Shown here: positions 52,801 through 63,800 of the stretch, piece by piece
Numbering within the stretch: position 1 is the first letter of the stretch
Layout of the letters: the number at the start of each line of letters is the position of its first letter
NCBI RefSeq assembly: GCF_014200595.1
Contig: NZ_JACHCG010000001.1
Location: forward strand, 1,426,001-1,490,000
Reading direction: 5' to 3'
DNA: 64,000 nt
Source: Pedobacter cryoconitis
Lineage (GTDB): Bacteria > Bacteroidota > Bacteroidia > Sphingobacteriales > Sphingobacteriaceae
Made by a program: the position numbers and the translations under genes
Notes under the pieces: generated by a model
The model's database searches: none
Seen by the model: only the letters and a program-made list of their open reading frames with translations
What the model was told of the DNA's origin: nothing

Positions 52801-55479
52801 ATGAGGGGATTAATTTACGCTTTCTTTTTTCTACTGATTTCAACTGCTGCTTTTTCCCAAACCCGGACCATAACAGGCCGGATTACAGACCAGCATAACA
52901 ATCCATTGCCCGGTGCAACGATTGTATTATCGCCCGATGGCAAACAAACCACCAGCGATCATTCAGGTGCATTTAAAATAACGGCAACTGCCAGCACACA
53001 ACTGATCGGTGTTAATTTTATAGGGTATAAACTTTTTAAAGAAAAGCTAACCACTGCAAATTATTATACCATCAGCTTACAACCAGATGAAGCTGTGCTG
53101 GATGAAGTTGTTTTAGTGGGTACGCGCAGTACAGGCAGAACAAGACTGAATACCGCAGTCCCTGTGGATGTATTCAATATCCCAAAATTACAAATGATGG
53201 CGCCGCAGAATGATCTAAATCAGCTGCTGCAATATGCCTCACCCTCATTTAACTCTAACCGCCAGTCTTCTTCTGATGGCAGTGAACATATTGACCCGGC
53301 CAGTATCCGCGGATTAGGCCCGGATCAGTTACTCGTGTTAATTAACGGGAAACGCAGACACACGACTTCTCTGGTGAATAACCAGGGAACGGTAGGTAAT
53401 GGATCTGTAGGTACAGATATGAACTCCATTCCTGCTTCGGCAATTGAAAGAATTGAGGTTTTAAGGGATGGTGCTTCTGCACAATACGGCTCAGATGCAA
53501 TTGCAGGTGTCGTGAATATCGTTTTGAAACAAAATACAGATAAATTACTGATTGCAGCGACTGGTGGGATTACTTCCAGAGGTGACGGGCAGGTGGGGCA
53601 GCTCAACCTGAACTATGGAACTGCGCTGGGCAAAAATGGCGGTTATTTAAATTTGACTGCCGAAGGCGCTTACCGCGGTAAAACTACCCGTGATCAAAAT
53701 AATGACCTGATTATCTTTGATGAGTCCGCTAATCCAACCCGTGCCTACGATGATGCGCAATTAAAAGCCGGAGGCTTAACCAGAGATGATTTTAATTTCC
53801 AGATCGGAGATGCTAAAATTCAGAACCTGTCTGCCTTTTTTAATCTTGGACTTCCATTTAACCACGGAAAAACTGAGTTCTATGCTTTTGGAGGATATAA
53901 TTACAGAACCGGAGAAGGCTTTGGCTTTCGCAGGCTGCCGAGCGACCCTTCAGTGAATGTATACAGTATTTTTCCAAATGGATATCAGCCCAATACCACT
54001 TCAAAAATCAATGACAGGTCTTTGGCATTTGGATTTAAACAGAAACTGGGGAATTGGAATGCCGACCTGAGTAATACTTTGGGTGATAACAGATTTGACT
54101 ACGAAGTGAATAATACCGTGAATGCTTCTTTACAGGATAAATCTCCAACCAGCTTTAAAGCAGGAGGGCATGAATTCCTTCAAAACACAACCAACCTTGA
54201 CTTTAGCCGTAAACTCGATGTGGTTTCTGGTTTAAATCTTGCTTTTGGTGCAGAATTCAGAGTTGACGATTATCAGATCAGGGCGGGTGAGGAAGCTTCC
54301 TGGAAAAACTATGCTTTGATTACAAATCCTGACGGCACGGTTTCCAATCCTTCAGGATTGGCAGGAGGTTCACAATCATTCAATGGTTTCTCTCCTGATA
54401 ATGTGGTGCATAAAAACAGGAGTAATACTGGCTTATACGCCGACGCAGAACTGGATATAACTTCGAAATGGCTGATCAGTGGTGCGGCCAGGTTTGAACA
54501 TTACAGTGATTTTGGTTCTACTGTGAGTGGTAAATTCGCTACCCGTTACAAGATTACCTCTAAATTTAATATCAGGGGAGCGATCAGCAATGGATTTCGG
54601 GCGCCATCCCTGCATCAGCAATATTTCAGTGCCGTAAGTACCGATATCTTACCAGATAATACTTTAGGGCAATCCGGTTTCTTTACCAATAACAGCCCTG
54701 TTGCAAAAGCTTTGGGTATTCCAAAATTGAAACAGGAAACCTCCCTCAATTACAGCCTTGGTTTTACCGCTCAGCCCTTTAGAAACTTCAATATTTCGGT
54801 AGATGGTTACCTGACGGATATTAAAAACAGGATTGTACTGACCGGAAGCTTTGGTTACGATGCTTTTGGAGATCCGGTTCCGGAAATTCAAAGTATCATT
54901 AATTCCTTTGGTGTATCCTCTGCGCGTTTCTTCAGCAATGCAATTGATACCAGGACTATCGGCGTAGATGTTGTGGCAGATTATAATATCAAATCCGGTG
55001 ACCATACCTATGGTGCTTCGTTGGGTTTTAACATCAACAGGAATAAGATTATTGGTGACCTGCATCTTCCAGACCAGTTAAAAGGGCAGGAGGATATCTT
55101 TTTCTCACCGAATGACAGAACTTTGATTACAGAAGGAACGCCAAAGATAAAAACTAATCTTGCGCTGAATTACGGCTACAGGAATTTTAGTTTACTGCTG
55201 CGTAACGTCTACTTTGGAAAAGTGGCCAGAAATAGCTTCCCGTATGGAGAAGAGCAAATCCATAGTGGAAAAGTGGTGACTGATCTGTCCCTAAGCTATA
55301 CCGTAAAACCAGTGACCTTTACTTTAGGTGCTAATAACCTTTTTGATATCTTTCCTGATCAGCAAATCTATGCCAATAGTTATTTTGGTGTATTTAAATA
55401 TGCTTCAGTACAAATGGGAACCCTCGGAAGTTATTACTTTTTACGGGCGACCTTAGACTTGCCAAACAAAAAAAGATAA
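52801..55479 (+). CDS. TonB-dependent outer-membrane receptor
   Basis: 892 aa. Signal peptide ending AAFSQ, a carboxypeptidase-regulatory-like domain (about 23-100, GRITDQHNNPLPGATIVL), a plug with VVLVGTRSTGRTRLNTAVPVDVF, PASIRGLGPDQLLVLINGKRR and LRDGASAQYGSDAIAGVVNI, and a long barrel ending YYFLRATLDLP. It is a non-SusC TBDR of the vitamin/nucleoside-like type. The one-base gap to the exported SAM hydrolase implies co-transcription. A terminator follows. Confidence 0.9.
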   Translation: MRGLIYAFFFLLISTAAFSQTRTITGRITDQHNNPLPGATIVLSPDGKQTTSDHSGAFKITATASTQLIGVNFIGYKLFKEKLTTANYYTISLQPDEAVLDEVVLVGTRSTGRTRLNTAVPVDVFNIPKLQMMAPQNDLNQLLQYASPSFNSNRQSSSDGSEHIDPASIRGLGPDQLLVLINGKRRHTTSLVNNQGTVGNGSVGTDMNSIPASAIERIEVLRDGASAQYGSDAIAGVVNIVLKQNTDKLLIAATGGITSRGDGQVGQLNLNYGTALGKNGGYLNLTAEGAYRGKTTRDQNNDLIIFDESANPTRAYDDAQLKAGGLTRDDFNFQIGDAKIQNLSAFFNLGLPFNHGKTEFYAFGGYNYRTGEGFGFRRLPSDPSVNVYSIFPNGYQPNTTSKINDRSLAFGFKQKLGNWNADLSNTLGDNRFDYEVNNTVNASLQDKSPTSFKAGGHEFLQNTTNLDFSRKLDVVSGLNLAFGAEFRVDDYQIRAGEEASWKNYALITNPDGTVSNPSGLAGGSQSFNGFSPDNVVHKNRSNTGLYADAELDITSKWLISGAARFEHYSDFGSTVSGKFATRYKITSKFNIRGAISNGFRAPSLHQQYFSAVSTDILPDNTLGQSGFFTNNSPVAKALGIPKLKQETSLNYSLGFTAQPFRNFNISVDGYLTDIKNRIVLTGSFGYDAFGDPVPEIQSIINSFGVSSARFFSNAIDTRTIGVDVVADYNIKSGDHTYGASLGFNINRNKIIGDLHLPDQLKGQEDIFFSPNDRTLITEGTPKIKTNLALNYGYRNFSLLLRNVYFGKVARNSFPYGEEQIHSGKVVTDLSLSYTVKPVTFTLGANNLFDIFPDQQIYANSYFGVFKYASVQMGTLGSYYFLRATLDLPNKKR

Positions 55480-55484
55480 ATAGC

Positions 55485-55525
55485 AGGCTAAAGGCAGGAA
55501 TTGGGTCTGCCTTTAGCCTCTTTTT
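55485..55525 (+). terminator. Rho-independent terminator of the TonB receptor operon
   Basis: AGGCTAAAGGCAG (55485-55497) pairs perfectly with CTGCCTTTAGCCT (55507-55519), 9-nt loop, followed by CTTTTT. Confidence 0.9.
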
Positions 55526-55655
55526 GTTTGAATTGTGTAATAATTTAGAAATACGAATAAGCTGTATTCTTTGTTTAGTGCTACCTGAACTGTATTATTA
55601 ATGATAATTTAATATACCATCATTGAATTGTGTAATCATTTATTTGATTATTGTA

Positions 55656-55685
55656 ATTGCAGGAGTTGCTAAAGTGGTAATTTTG
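55656..55685 (+). promoter_or_regulatory. Promoter of the MFS exporter (nearly leaderless)
   Basis: ATTG (55656-55659), 18-bp spacer, -7 box TAATTTTG (55678-55685). The ATG at 55693 lies only 7 bp after the -7 box, about where transcription should start. Confidence 0.55.
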
Positions 55686-55692
55686 TACCATT

Positions 55693-56931
55693 ATGATAAC
55701 GATTACCTCCAAATCGAAAGCTATTAAAGATCAAAACCAGGGAATAGCCACCCTGTTAGCTTTTGCATTACTCCCTCTATCTGGCTTTGCGACTGATATC
55801 TATATTCCTTCTTTACCTACTATGGCTGGGGAAATGAATGTAAGCAGTATTCAGGTGCAGCTTACCCTAAGTATCTTTCTGATCAGTTATGGTGTTTCTC
55901 AGCTCTTTATCGGGAGTGTCCTGGATAGTTTTGGGCGCTATAAAATCTCTTTGATTTCCCTGGTGATTTTTGCACTGGCAAGTTTCACGATTGCTACCAC
56001 ACATAATATCTATCTGATTTACCTGATGCGGGTGATCCATGGATTAACCGTTGGTGCGATTATCGTAGCTAAACGTGCTTATTTTGTCGATGTATTTTCG
56101 GGAGATAAACTCAAACACTATTTAAGTCTTTTCTCTATTATCTGGTCTACAGGCCCGATTGTAGCCCCTTTTATAGGCGGTTATTTACAAGCAGCCTTTG
56201 GTTGGGAATCTAACTTTTACTTTTTAGGTGGTTTCGCACTGGTTTTGCTGGTACTGGAAATGATTTATAGCGGAGAAAGCCTGGTTCACTTTACCGAATT
56301 CCGTTTCCGTAATATTTTAAATATCTATACGACGATGATCAAAACTGCCAGTTTTACACTGGGAATTGTGATGCTTGGATTAGCTTACTGTATGGTGATG
56401 ATTTATAATATGACGGGCCCGTTTATCATTGAGCATCATTTACAGCTTTCACCTATTATTGCAGGTTATAGTTCCCTGTTTTTAGGTTTTGCATGGATGG
56501 TCGGCGGATTTATTGGTAAAGCGACAATTAACAAGCCTTTTTTCAGAAGGCTTGCCGTTAATATAGGCTTGCAGGTTGCTTTTGTGACTGTGATGATCAT
56601 CAGCCTGAACTTTATCAGCAACTTATACTCGATGCTGTTTTTTGCTTTCATTATCCACGTAGGTGCAGGTTATACCTTTAATAACTATTTCACCTTCTGT
56701 TTAGGTAAGTTTCCAAAGAATGCAGGTATTGCTGGCGGGCTTACCGGCGGGATCACTTATGTCATTGTTTCTTTCCTGAGTTATGGAATTGTAAATGTTG
56801 TACCCGCAAAAGACGAAACAAATCTGAGTTATAGCTATTTGATCCTGATCGGGCTATCTGTAGTGATTATGCTGATTATTGCTAATCTCAATAGAAAAGC
56901 TGCAAATCAAGCAGTAGCACAGACTGCATAG
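55693..56931 (+). CDS. MFS exporter of the Bcr/CflA type
   Basis: 412 aa with twelve predicted helices. The start of the first helix, LLPLSGFATDIYIPSLPTMA, is typical of Bcr/CflA drug exporters (DMYLPALP in the family), followed by the motif-A-like DSFGRYKISLISL and RVIHGLTVGAIIV. It probably exports drugs or small metabolites by proton antiport. The next gene is convergent and shares a terminator. The substrate is not known. Confidence 0.88.
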   Translation: MITITSKSKAIKDQNQGIATLLAFALLPLSGFATDIYIPSLPTMAGEMNVSSIQVQLTLSIFLISYGVSQLFIGSVLDSFGRYKISLISLVIFALASFTIATTHNIYLIYLMRVIHGLTVGAIIVAKRAYFVDVFSGDKLKHYLSLFSIIWSTGPIVAPFIGGYLQAAFGWESNFYFLGGFALVLLVLEMIYSGESLVHFTEFRFRNILNIYTTMIKTASFTLGIVMLGLAYCMVMIYNMTGPFIIEHHLQLSPIIAGYSSLFLGFAWMVGGFIGKATINKPFFRRLAVNIGLQVAFVTVMIISLNFISNLYSMLFFAFIIHVGAGYTFNNYFTFCLGKFPKNAGIAGGLTGGITYVIVSFLSYGIVNVVPAKDETNLSYSYLILIGLSVVIMLIIANLNRKAANQAVAQTA

Positions 56932-56945
56932 CAGTGAAAAAACAG

Positions 56946-56985
56946 AACGGGATCTTTTGCTTAAACATGAATGATCCCGTTTTTT
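56946..56985. terminator. Terminator between MFS and response-regulator genes
   Basis: AACGGGATC (56946-56954) pairs with GATCCCGTT (56973-56981), followed by TTTT. The right arm is inside the last codons of the convergent response-regulator gene. Confidence 0.75.
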
Positions 56986-57611
56986 ACGGCATAAATAACG
57001 AGTCCGGCGATCTTCTTTGAGCCTATTTTTTCAAACAACTTAGTCCGGTAACCTTCTACAGTCCGTACACTCAGAAAGAGCTTCTTCGCAATTTCTATAT
57101 TGGTGCTTTCCTCACAAATCAGTTTGAGTATATCAATTTCCCGGTCATTCAACATCGCTTCTTTGCTGCCAATCGTTGCAGGCGGCTGGACTAATAACTC
57201 TTTGATTAAAGTAATCGATAAGTGTTTATTGAAATAAAAGCCCTTTTCATACACTTCACGGATAGCCATAATAATTTCCTCAGGCTCTGAATCTTTTAAC
57301 AGATAGCCACTTGCACCCGCTTTCATCACTTTGATAATATACTGGCCTTCATCAATAGTAGACAGCATCAGTATTTTGATATTTTCAAAATTCGCTTTGA
57401 TATAATCAAGCATCTTTAAATCATCCAGGCCAGGCAATTTGATATCTATAATGATCACGTCCGGCTTTTTAGAGGACAATTGATGGAGCAGATCAAAACC
57501 ATTTCCTGTTTCAAAGACAAGATCAAATTCTTTGATATCATTGACTATTGCTGTTAATCCTTTCCTGAAGATTTTCTGATCATCAGCGATTGCAATTTTT
57601 AGCGGTATCAT
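56961..57611 (-). CDS. NarL/FixJ-type response regulator
   Basis: 216 aa. Receiver domain with ADDQ at 9-12, phospho-acceptor Asp56 (IIIDIKLP), Ser/Thr at MLSTID and Lys in YLLKDSEPEE. The C-terminal LuxR-type HTH (about 152-212) reads LNDREIDILKLICEES and IAKKLFLSVRTVEGYRTKLFEKIG. No kinase gene is adjacent. It is divergent from the Tc-toxin-like gene, so regulation of that gene is conceivable. Confidence 0.92.
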   Translation of the reverse strand: MIPLKIAIADDQKIFRKGLTAIVNDIKEFDLVFETGNGFDLLHQLSSKKPDVIIIDIKLPGLDDLKMLDYIKANFENIKILMLSTIDEGQYIIKVMKAGASGYLLKDSEPEEIIMAIREVYEKGFYFNKHLSITLIKELLVQPPATIGSKEAMLNDREIDILKLICEESTNIEIAKKLFLSVRTVEGYRTKLFEKIGSKKIAGLVIYAVKNGIIHV

Positions 57612-57697
57612 AAGAGAGAGAAAATTATAATTTGATATAAACCCGAATAATAAATATAATTCAATTCTTATAAAGTATCAAATTTTTAATCCTGGTT

Positions 57698-57735
57698 TAC
57701 GTAGAATCACGGTAAGCCTGCCGTGGTAGCACGTA
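57698..57735. promoter_or_regulatory. Nested inverted repeat between the regulator and the Tc-like gene
   Basis: TACGT (57698-57702) and CACGG (57708-57712) mirror CCGTG (57721-57725) and ACGTA (57731-57735), with symmetric 5-nt internal spacers and an 8-nt centre. The symmetry suggests a dimer-binding operator or a hairpin in the 262-bp divergent region. Confidence 0.45.
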
Positions 57736-57872
57736 TTTTGAAATCCGTAATTGAACACTCCCGATTCCGTATTATCCACCTTGAAATAAAGCAGCCAATA
57801 TTCGAATTTAGGTCATGCAATTTGTAGAAGATCCAGCCATGAAATTGATATGTTCAAAATAAGTTGATCCCG

Positions 57873-60800
57873 ATGAAACATGATGAATTTGAATCAAAGA
57901 ATAAATCAGACAAGCAATTCCTGAATACTGAAGGTGGTAAAACAAAATCCAATGCGATAGAGATCCCTTCGATTAACTTGCCCAAAGGGGGCGGGGCGAT
58001 TAAAGGTATCGATGAAAAATTCTCGGTCAATGCCCTGAATGGTACTGCCTCTTTTTCTGTGCCCCTTCCTTTTTCCAGTGCAAGGGGTAATTCACCCGCT
58101 TTGAATTTAACGTATAGCTCTGGCGCCGGAAATGGGGTTTTTGGACTCGGCTGGACTATAAACCTGCCTGCGATCAAAAGGAGAACGGATAAGAAACTGC
58201 CTCGGTACGATGACCTGGCGGACTCTGATGTCTTCCTTTTCTCTGATGCAGAAGATCTGGTTCCTGTCTTTAAAAAAGACCTGACCGGAGATTTTATGAA
58301 AGACCCCGCAGGTCAGTATATCATTGATGAAAAAGACTCCGCAGATCATTTATTCACGGTCCGGTATTACCGTCCCCGCATAGAAGGCTTATTTGCAAGA
58401 ATAGAGCGCTGGACTGCTAAAACCGGCCCTGAAATTCATTGGAGAGTAACCACAAAAACAAATGTGACTACTTTATTCGGCTGGAGTGTAAATTCAAGAA
58501 TTGCCGATCCCGGCGATGAAAACAAGATCAGCGAATGGCTGCCTGAATTTGTCTTTGATGATAAAGGGAACTGTATCCGGTACAGTTATAAAAAAGAAGA
58601 CGAACTGGGTTTTGATCCGCAGCTCATCCAGCATACCAACCGTTTAAAAGCAGGAAAAATAACTTACACAAACTTATACCTGGAAAAGGTTTTATATGGT
58701 AATAAAACACCTTATATAGCCTTTGGAGATGCATATCCTGCCGAAACAGATTTTATATTCCAGACCGTTTTCGACTACGGAGAATACGATACCAACGCAC
58801 CTTATCAGGTTATTCAGGATTGGGATTTCCGTGCCGATGCCTTTTCCGCTTACAAAACGGGTTTCGAGATCAGAACAACCAGGCTTTGTAAAAGAGTGCT
58901 GCTGTTCCATTATTTCGAAGAATTGACCGATACCATTTCCGGACAACGCACATTGGTCAAATCTCTGAATTTCGATTACAATACCAGCACAGCACAAGGT
59001 TTCACTTTTTTAAATGCCATCACGGCTTTCGGGTATATCAAACAAACCGATGGTACTTATACCAGCCAGTATTTACCGGCGATGGAATTCACTTACCAGG
59101 AACATGAGTGGAATAAAGAGATCAAAATACTCTCTCCCGAAGCGCTGGTTCATGCCCCCTCAGGTTTGGATGAACAACAGTATCAGTTTACAGATTTATT
59201 CAATGAAGGCCTGTCAGGAATACTGACTGAACAAGGGAACGGCTGGCACTATAAGCGGAACCTTGGAGATGGCAATTTTGAAAATGCACGTCTGGTTGCC
59301 CCAAAGCCGTCTTTTAGTGGATTAAATAATCAATTGCAAATTACAGACCTCGATGCAGACGGAGGCCGGCAGGTGGTCAGCTATAACAATCAGCCCAGAG
59401 GATATTTTGAATTGAGTGAAGAAGATGAATGGCAGCCATTCCGGTATTTTCAGACGCTGCCTAACATTGATATGAAAGACCCCAATGCCAGGATGCTCGA
59501 TTTAAATGGAGATGGCAGGCCGGATGTGCTGATTACAGAAGAGCAGGTTTTTACATGGTATGAGTCTTCAGGAAGGGAAGGGTTTAGCTGTATCCATAAA
59601 GTATTTAAGCCCTTTGATGAAGAAAGCGGGCCGCATATTCTGTTTGCTGAAGCTGAACAAACCATTTTCCTGGCTGATATGCAGGGTGATGGCTTAACAG
59701 ATCTTGTGCGTATCCGCAATGGGGAAGTCTGTTACTGGCCAAACTTAGGTTACGGAAAATTTGGTGCAAAGATCACGATGGGCAATGCACCCTTTTTTGA
59801 TTATCCGGACGCTTTTAACCCTGCTTTAATAAAACTGACAGACATAGACGGGTCTGGTACCACTGACCTTATTTATCTCGGTCAGCAAAGTTTCCGCTGC
59901 TGGCTGAACCTGAATGGCAATAGTTTTAGCACAACGCCGGTTACGATAGATCCTTTTCCGGAAATCAGCAACCTGGCTAAAGTCACGGCTATTGATTTAT
60001 TAGGCAATGGGGTAGCTTGTATTGTCTGGTCAAGCAGCCTGGCTAAAGATGCTGAGGCTCCTTTAAAATACATTGACCTGATGAACAGTAAAAAGCCCAA
60101 TATCCTTACCAGTTATAAAAATAACCTGGGGAAAGAGGTCACACTGGAATATACACCTTCTACGAAATTTTACCTGGAAGATAAGCTTGCGGGAAGACCA
60201 TGGGTTACCAAACTGCATTTCCCGGTTCACTGCTTATCCAGAACCGAAACCCGTGACCAGATTTCAGGCTTTTTGCAAATCAGTACCTATGACTACCACC
60301 ATGGTTATTTCGACCATGCAGAAAAGGAATTCAGAGGATTTGGAAAGGTCGTACAGACCGATACCGAACAATTTCAGGATTGGGTAAAAACGGGGGCGAG
60401 CAATATCACCGCTCAGGATTTACATCAGGACCCGGTAAAAACGAATTCCTGGAGCCATACCGGTGCATTTACCGGCAGAGCCAGCATGCTGAACCAGTTT
60501 GCCCATGAATACTGGTACGAAGAAATGAGCCGCAACGGTTATTCTGTTACCCAGCACGAACGTATGCTGCCAGAAGCACAGGTTACCCTTGCCCCAAATC
60601 TGGATGCTTCAATCCTGCAATATTTGAGCCCTGAGGAATGGCGGCAGGCAGCAAGAGCGTGTAAAGGGATGGCTTTGCGTACCGAAGTATTTGCACTGGA
60701 CGCACCATTGTCCGGTGCGACTAATGATCAGCTTCAAAAACAATTAACCCCTTATACCGTAAGCACGCACAATTGTAATATTGAATTGCTGCAACCTAAA

Positions 60801-63800
60801 GGTCAGAACCCTTACGCAGTTTTTATCGTTAAGGAAAGCGAAGGAGTGACCTACAATTATGAACAGGATACCTCAGATCCAAGGATATTGCACAAACTGA
60901 GTTTAAGTTTTGACGAATATGGCAATGTACTGGATTCTGCCTCTGTAGTTTACCCAAGGATACTGACAGATTCAACGCTTCCTTTTGATATTCAGCAGCT
61001 TCAGCAGCAGTCTCTGCTTACGTATTTAGCCAATCAATATACCAATGATATGATCACCGCTACAGATTACCGTTTGCGGATGCCATCAGAAGCGGCCACC
61101 TATGAAATCAAGGGCTTAAGTAAAACAGGGTTTTATTATCAGCCAGCAGATTTTGACCAGGTATTAAATACAGCAACCGAGGTTGCCTATCAGCAAATTG
61201 ATGCGGCCCCTGCGCCCGGAACTACACAGAAAAGATTAATTGAACAAATCAGGACGATTTACAGAAGTAATAACCTGACTACAGCATTAACGCTGCATAC
61301 ACTCGATTCAAAAGGGTTTTCTTATGAAAATTATCAGCTGGCTTATACGCCCGCATTGGTCACTGATCTATTTGGCACCCGGGTGGATGCAGCCTTAATG
61401 CTCGAAGGTAAATTCTGTCACAGTGAAGGAGATGCCAACTGGTGGATCAGGTCAGGGACTTCTGATTATATCACAGGTACAGAAACTCTTCCGGCAGCTC
61501 AAAGCCGTTTTTATATGCCCGTTTCCTTTACCGATCCTTATGGTGCAACAACCAAAGTGAAATATGATAGTAATTATATTTTATTTATTCAGGAAATAGA
61601 AGACGCTATTGGTAATAAAGCATCAATTGATCAATTCAACTATAGAACACTGAGTCCCGGCAAGTTAAAAGATATTAATGATAATCTTTCTGAGGTGCTC
61701 AGCGATGAGCTTGGTTTTGTCAAAGCAGTTGCACTTTATGGAAAAGGTACAGAAGCCGATGATTTGACCGGCCTCCATGCATTTACGACAACCGCAGAAA
61801 ATACGCTCAAAGCAAACTTTTTTAACTCCGCTGATTCCGTACAACTCGTGCAAAACGGTAAAGACTTATTGCAGCATGCTACCACCTGTTATGTACTGGA
61901 TTTCCATAGCTACGTGACCAAAGGTAAACCTGCGGTGATTGCTTCCATATCCAGAGAAGAACACTTTCAGAAAAATAACCATTCACCCGTCCAGCTTAGT
62001 TTTGAGTATACCAATGGACTGGGGCAGGTGATGCTGAAAAAGACACAAGCAGAACCCGGTCTGGCCAGGCAAGTGGTGGTACAGCCTGATGATTCTTATA
62101 CGGTGACTACGATAGATACCAGCTCTTTAACACCACCACAACTCCGCTGGATAGGAAACGGCCGGACAGTATTAAACAATAAAGGAAATGCAGTTCAGCA
62201 ATATGAACCTTATTTCTCTGTCAGCTTTCAATATGAAGATTTGAAGGAACTCATAGAAACAGGAGTGACCTCCACCTTATATTATGACGCGCCGGGCAGG
62301 ATTATCAAGACTGTACTACCGGATGAAAGTTATTCTAAAGTTGAATATACTTCCTGGAAACAGCTCTCCTGGGATCAGAATGACACTTTATTGGATTCTC
62401 CATGGTATTTAAACCGGCATAACGGGCTGATCAATGCAGAACTCATTGCCGATGGCAAAGATCCGGCACTGGAAAAACAAGTCGCCGATCAGGCAGTTAA
62501 ACATGCCAATACACCTGCTGTACAGCATTTTGATACGATGGGCAGACCAGTATTAGCTATCGCACATAACAAAGACCTGAGTACTGCCGCAGATGTGTTT
62601 TCCCAGACGCGGGCCATACTGGATGCAGAAGGAAATCAGCGGGGAGTAATTGATAGCAGAGATAACCTGCTGATGCAGTATAAATATAACATGCTCGGTA
62701 ATCTCGTTTATCAGGACAGTACCGATGCAGGTAAGCGCTGGCTGATTCAGGATATTACAGGGAAACCTTTAAGGACCTGGGATGAACGGAACCATGAGTT
62801 TCAATATTACTATGACATCATGCACCGGTCTGACTATAGTAAGATCCTTGGCGGGGATGGCGCAGTTGCACTGGATAACATCTTTGAGCGGTTTTTTTAT
62901 GGAGATACTGTTCTTAATGCTAAGGTTAAAAATCTTAAAGGTCAGATAATCAAACGTTATGATACAGGTGGTTTAATAGATACTCCAGCATATGACTTTA
63001 AAGGGAAACCTGTTTCAACTAACAGAACACTCTTTAAATATTATAAGCAGGTTGCTAACTGGATTGACGGGAACCTGGTTTCAAACCTGGAAACTGACAG
63101 CTATACTTTTACAACCGAACTGGATGCACTGGGCAGGATTTCTAAACAAACTGCGCCCGATGGAAGTGTCATTACACCTGCTTATAATGAAGCCGGGCTG
63201 TTAAATTCAGAGACGGTCGCGCATACAGACCCGGTGATCACCACCACTTATATCAAGGATATTGATTACAATGAAAAGGGGCAGCGCAGTAAAATTATTT
63301 ATGGGAATGACGTCATCACCCGGTTTTACTATGACCGGGAAACCTTCCGGCTCAACCGGCTGGAAAGTAAAAGACAAAATAATGATCCATTACAAGACTG
63401 GACTTATAGCTACGATCCGGTAGGAAATGTGGCTTTTATTAAAGACCAGAATATTCCGGTTGTATTTTTTAATAACCAGAAAGTGACCGGGATGTCTGAA
63501 TATATTTATGATGCTTTATATCAATTGGTGAATGCTAAAGGCCGTGAAAACGATGCCGCGCTGGTTTATACGAATAAAGATAACTGGAATGATATTGCTT
63601 TTATGCAGACTGCAAACCCCGGAGATCCGATGGCTGTCCGTAATTATACACAAAGTTATCAGTATGATAAAGTGGGGAATATCCAGCAGGTACAGCACGT
63701 GGCTACAGGCAACAGCTGGACGAGGACTTACCAATATGGGACAGGTAATAACAGGCTGAACAGTACAAAAATAGGAGCCAGTACCTATGCGTATACCCAT

